Source: Zhengitettix transpicula
Taxonomy: Eukaryota > Arthropoda > Insecta > Orthoptera > Tetrigidae
Direction: 5' to 3'
Assembly: GCA_037074705.1 (NCBI GenBank)
Contig: CM073590.1
Location: 185,598,746-185,662,745 of the forward strand
DNA: 64,000 bases
Part shown: positions 62,901 to 64,000 of the stretch, in pieces
Layout: each line of letters starts with the position of its first letter
Numbering within the stretch: the stretch's first letter is position 1
Program-made: the position numbers and the translations under genes
The notes under the pieces: generated by a model
What the model saw: the letters and a program-made list of their open reading frames with translations, nothing else
What the model was told of the DNA's origin: nothing
Databases searched by the model: none

Positions 62901-63603
62901 ATATTTTCTGTTAAATAATTAAACTCATACCTCAGGTATACCAGAGCCACATGCATACGGAGCAAACATGCGGACTAAAGATGCAGCTAATGCTGCAAAC
63001 ATTAATGCCCAAACAATGTAGAACAAATAAGAAATAATGTAGGGACCAACTCCTTCACGAGACTGGCTGAAAACTTCTGGCCATGTCCACCACTGAAATA
63101 AAAGAGGTAAGCAAATTACATTAATTTTACTAATAAAAATATTTCTGTAACAAATATTCATTCTAAACTTTTTAGGGCATTTTTGAAAAGCTTAAACGAT
63201 TCATAAGACATCCTATGAAGTATGTCACTAATTTATGAAGGAAATAATTTTACCTGAGAGCAATTTCCATTGTCAAAAGTACTCTCATTAGAAGACCAGC
63301 AACACTGCTCACGATTCAACCAAAATGCTTGAGGACATATACCATATTTAAGGTCTGACATCCAACTTGCTCCAATATCTATCACACCTGCTACGGCACC
63401 AGTAGCAACACCCACAAGCAAGACACAAACCCAACCAGACCAAGCATCATGAGTTTTTTTTAGCAAATCCCATATAGAGTCTTGTTTTTTCTTTGTAATA
63501 TATCTGTGTCGCATGCGATCACGTGCGATATCACGTTGCCAATCAATGGTATGAAAGTCATCATACTGGCCAATTCCTGGGATTTCATCAGATTCACCTG
63601 CAA
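54732..63603 (-). CDS. ClC-c: ClC-3/4/5-type 2Cl-/H+ exchange transporter, 5'-partial, 11 exons
   Basis: An endosomal chloride/proton antiporter that supports vesicle acidification and chloride loading. Exons on the - strand: 63254-63603, 62931-63092, 62702-62849, 60729-60868, 60279-60461, 59174-59388, 58307-58656, 57901-58111, 57411-57574, 56477-56690 and 54732-54822. All junctions are GT-AG and the phases agree, giving 741 residues plus stop. Seen: GSGIPE, GKEGP with the gating glutamate (codon 62733-62735), and SLEE with the proton glutamate as the last codon of its exon (60729-60731). These mark an exchanger, not a channel. Two C-terminal CBS domains and the family ending SVLFN follow. 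The N-terminus, about 60-80 residues in relatives, lies beyond 64000. It is transcribed towards the U5 array. Orthology to fly ClC-c is by resemblance. Confidence 0.95.
55081..55199. repeat. Intronic dispersed repeat, copy A
   Basis: This stretch of about 119 bp recurs in diverged form at 55464-55579. Shared blocks include GTTTTGTCA, GTTGTATCA, GGAACA.GG.TTCCAGAAA and GTGTGGTATTTATAT. Both copies lie in the last ClC intron. Possibly a SINE or other short element; not recognised. Confidence 0.6.
55464..55579. repeat. Intronic dispersed repeat, copy B
   Basis: Second, diverged copy of 55081-55199 in the same orientation, about 265 bp further on. Confidence 0.6.
55721..55906. repeat. Mixed (CT)n/(CA)n microsatellite
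   Basis: About 186 bp of interleaved CACT, CTCT and CACA motifs in the last ClC intron. It gives artefactual Ser/Leu/His/Thr-rich open frames. Confidence 0.95.
56192..56213. repeat. T9-A13 homopolymer pair
   Basis: Nine T's are followed by thirteen A's in the last ClC intron, a self-complementary simple repeat. Confidence 0.8.
56477..56690 (-). CDS. ClC-c: ClC exon: CBS linker and start of CBS domain 2
   Basis: A Pro/Asn-rich linker between the CBS domains is followed by [20 protein letters not shown] and [18 protein letters not shown]. It ends two bases into a glycine codon before GTAAAT. Confidence 0.94.
56926..56973. repeat. (TG)24 microsatellite
   Basis: An uninterrupted TG run in the ClC intron between exons 56477-56690 and 57411-57574. 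Confidence 0.95.
57411..57574 (-). CDS. ClC-c: ClC exon: CBS domain 1
   Basis: Encodes [19 protein letters not shown] and [22 protein letters not shown], the CBS1 core; in mammals this region binds adenine nucleotides. Phase 1 at the 3' end. Confidence 0.94.
57901..58111 (-). CDS. ClC-c: ClC exon: last membrane helix and linker to CBS1
   Basis: It completes a split valine codon. It encodes [22 protein letters not shown], then the cytosolic linker [19 protein letters not shown] and the start of CBS1 (LAADVMQP). Confidence 0.95.
58307..58656 (-). CDS. ClC-c: ClC exon: GLFIPS and [10 protein letters not shown] helices
   Basis: The largest exon in the window, equal in size to the first. It encodes the luminal loop CDYNRNFTD (likely glycosylated), [26 protein letters not shown] (the chloride-site helix) and [24 protein letters not shown]. 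The usual SG before LFIPS is CG here. Confidence 0.95.
59174..59388 (-). CDS. ClC-c: ClC exon: cytosolic loop and helix with PNPYTR
   Basis: It starts GGT GTT after TTTCAG and ends two bases into a cysteine codon before GTTAGT. It encodes the [24 protein letters not shown] loop and [18 protein letters not shown]. Confidence 0.94.
60279..60461 (-). CDS. ClC-c: ClC exon: [13 protein letters not shown] region
   Basis: 61 codons, phase 0 at both ends. It encodes [24 protein letters not shown] and [12 protein letters not shown], near-identical to animal ClC-3/5. Confidence 0.95.
60729..60868 (-). CDS. ClC-c: ClC exon: GAPIGG helix and proton glutamate
   Basis: It completes the split glycine codon and ends at SLEE before GTAAGT. 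It contains [21 protein letters not shown]. The final GAA is the intracellular proton glutamate, equivalent to E268 of ClC-5. The preceding intron (60869-62701) is the longest in the window, 1.8 kb, AT-rich and without recognisable features. Confidence 0.95.
62702..62849 (-). CDS. ClC-c: ClC exon: gating glutamate GKEGP
   Basis: Acceptor TTTTCAG, donor GTAATG; it ends one base into a codon. It encodes [19 protein letters not shown] and [11 protein letters not shown]. The external gating glutamate is codon 62733-62735. Confidence 0.95.
62931..63092 (-). CDS. ClC-c: ClC exon: membrane helix and GSGIPE
   Basis: 54 codons, phase 0 at both ends. It encodes a hydrophobic helix ([19 protein letters not shown]) and CGSGIPE, whose serine lines the central chloride site. 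Serine at this position favours chloride over nitrate in the family. Confidence 0.94.
63254..63603 (-). CDS. ClC-c: ClC exon: cytosolic N-terminus, first membrane helix, first luminal loop
   Basis: The exon starts in phase (two bases of a codon) after acceptor TTTCAG and ends with CAG before GTAAAA. It encodes the YDDFHTIDW signature of ClC-3/4/5 proteins, a basic stretch, the helix [21 protein letters not shown] and a cysteine-bearing luminal loop ([12 protein letters not shown]) with a likely N-glycosylation site. Confidence 0.93.
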
Positions 63604-64000
63604 CTGAAAGTTAAACATCTTGCACGCTTATGAGGGGTATCTGCCCCATATAAATTAATGTGTAATATCAACCACCTCAATAAAAACTTTATTACATATA
63701 TGTTGGAATATGAAAAAAAAATAGAACAAAGACAAAATCTTAATATGAAAAAATATTTAAAAATAAGTAAGTATTAATTTATATTTTAATTTATACACCT
63801 TGATAAAATGGAGTACTTTCTAAGATATTATTTTCAATATTAAAAATTTACACAAAATAAATTATTTATAAAGACTTATTATAATAGTTCATTTGTTTAT
63901 TTAAGAATAAGTAGGAAGCTTCTAATTTGCTATACAATAGGCTTACTAAAGGTTAATAGTTTTTCAAATACTAGAACAATCTTAGAACATTCTTTATACT

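Overview
The window is arthropod, probably insect, nuclear DNA. It is AT-rich, carries introns, has a spliced ClC chloride/proton exchanger gene and holds insect-style Jockey retroelements. I cannot name the species.

Positions 1-43385 are a near-perfect tandem array with a 1815-bp unit (24 copies, the last cut short; the array continues to the left of the window). Each unit carries one U5 spliceosomal snRNA gene on the + strand (492-611 in the first unit). It has the invariant loop, the Sm site and the 3' stem-loop, and a TATA-like box lies about 29 bp upstream. The 24 U5 copies are identical to one another. The spacers differ only at scattered single sites, and most of the variation is in the last four units.

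The right end of the array (43386-52590) is a mosaic. At unit position 1640 the array breaks into 3.0 kb of foreign or decayed sequence: a divergent U5, a broken retroelement gag fragment and an LTR-like segment with a tRNA-Leu-type primer site. The array resumes at unit position 1641 for one more unit. That unit is split just before its U5 start by a 4.7-kb Jockey-clade element (47071-51785) with a 5-bp target duplication. The element has an ORF1 with one in-frame stop, an intact ORF2 (endonuclease plus reverse transcriptase), terminal hairpins and a poly(A) tail. The displaced U5 gene follows at 51792, then a 721-bp internal deletion. The array then ends at the same unit position 1640, followed by a diverged duplicate of the flank seen at 43386, a second decayed U5 and an old Jockey ORF2 fossil (52589-52999).

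From 54732 to 63603, on the - strand and convergent with the U5 array, lie eleven exons of a ClC-3/4/5-type (Drosophila ClC-c-like) 2Cl-/H+ exchanger. Stop, splice sites and phases all agree. The N-terminal exon or exons lie beyond 64000.

The main point of interest is the combination: a highly homogenised U5 array, a retroelement whose first base replaces the U5 start site downstream of the intact U5 TATA box, and fossils of related retroelements beside decayed U5 copies at both edges.
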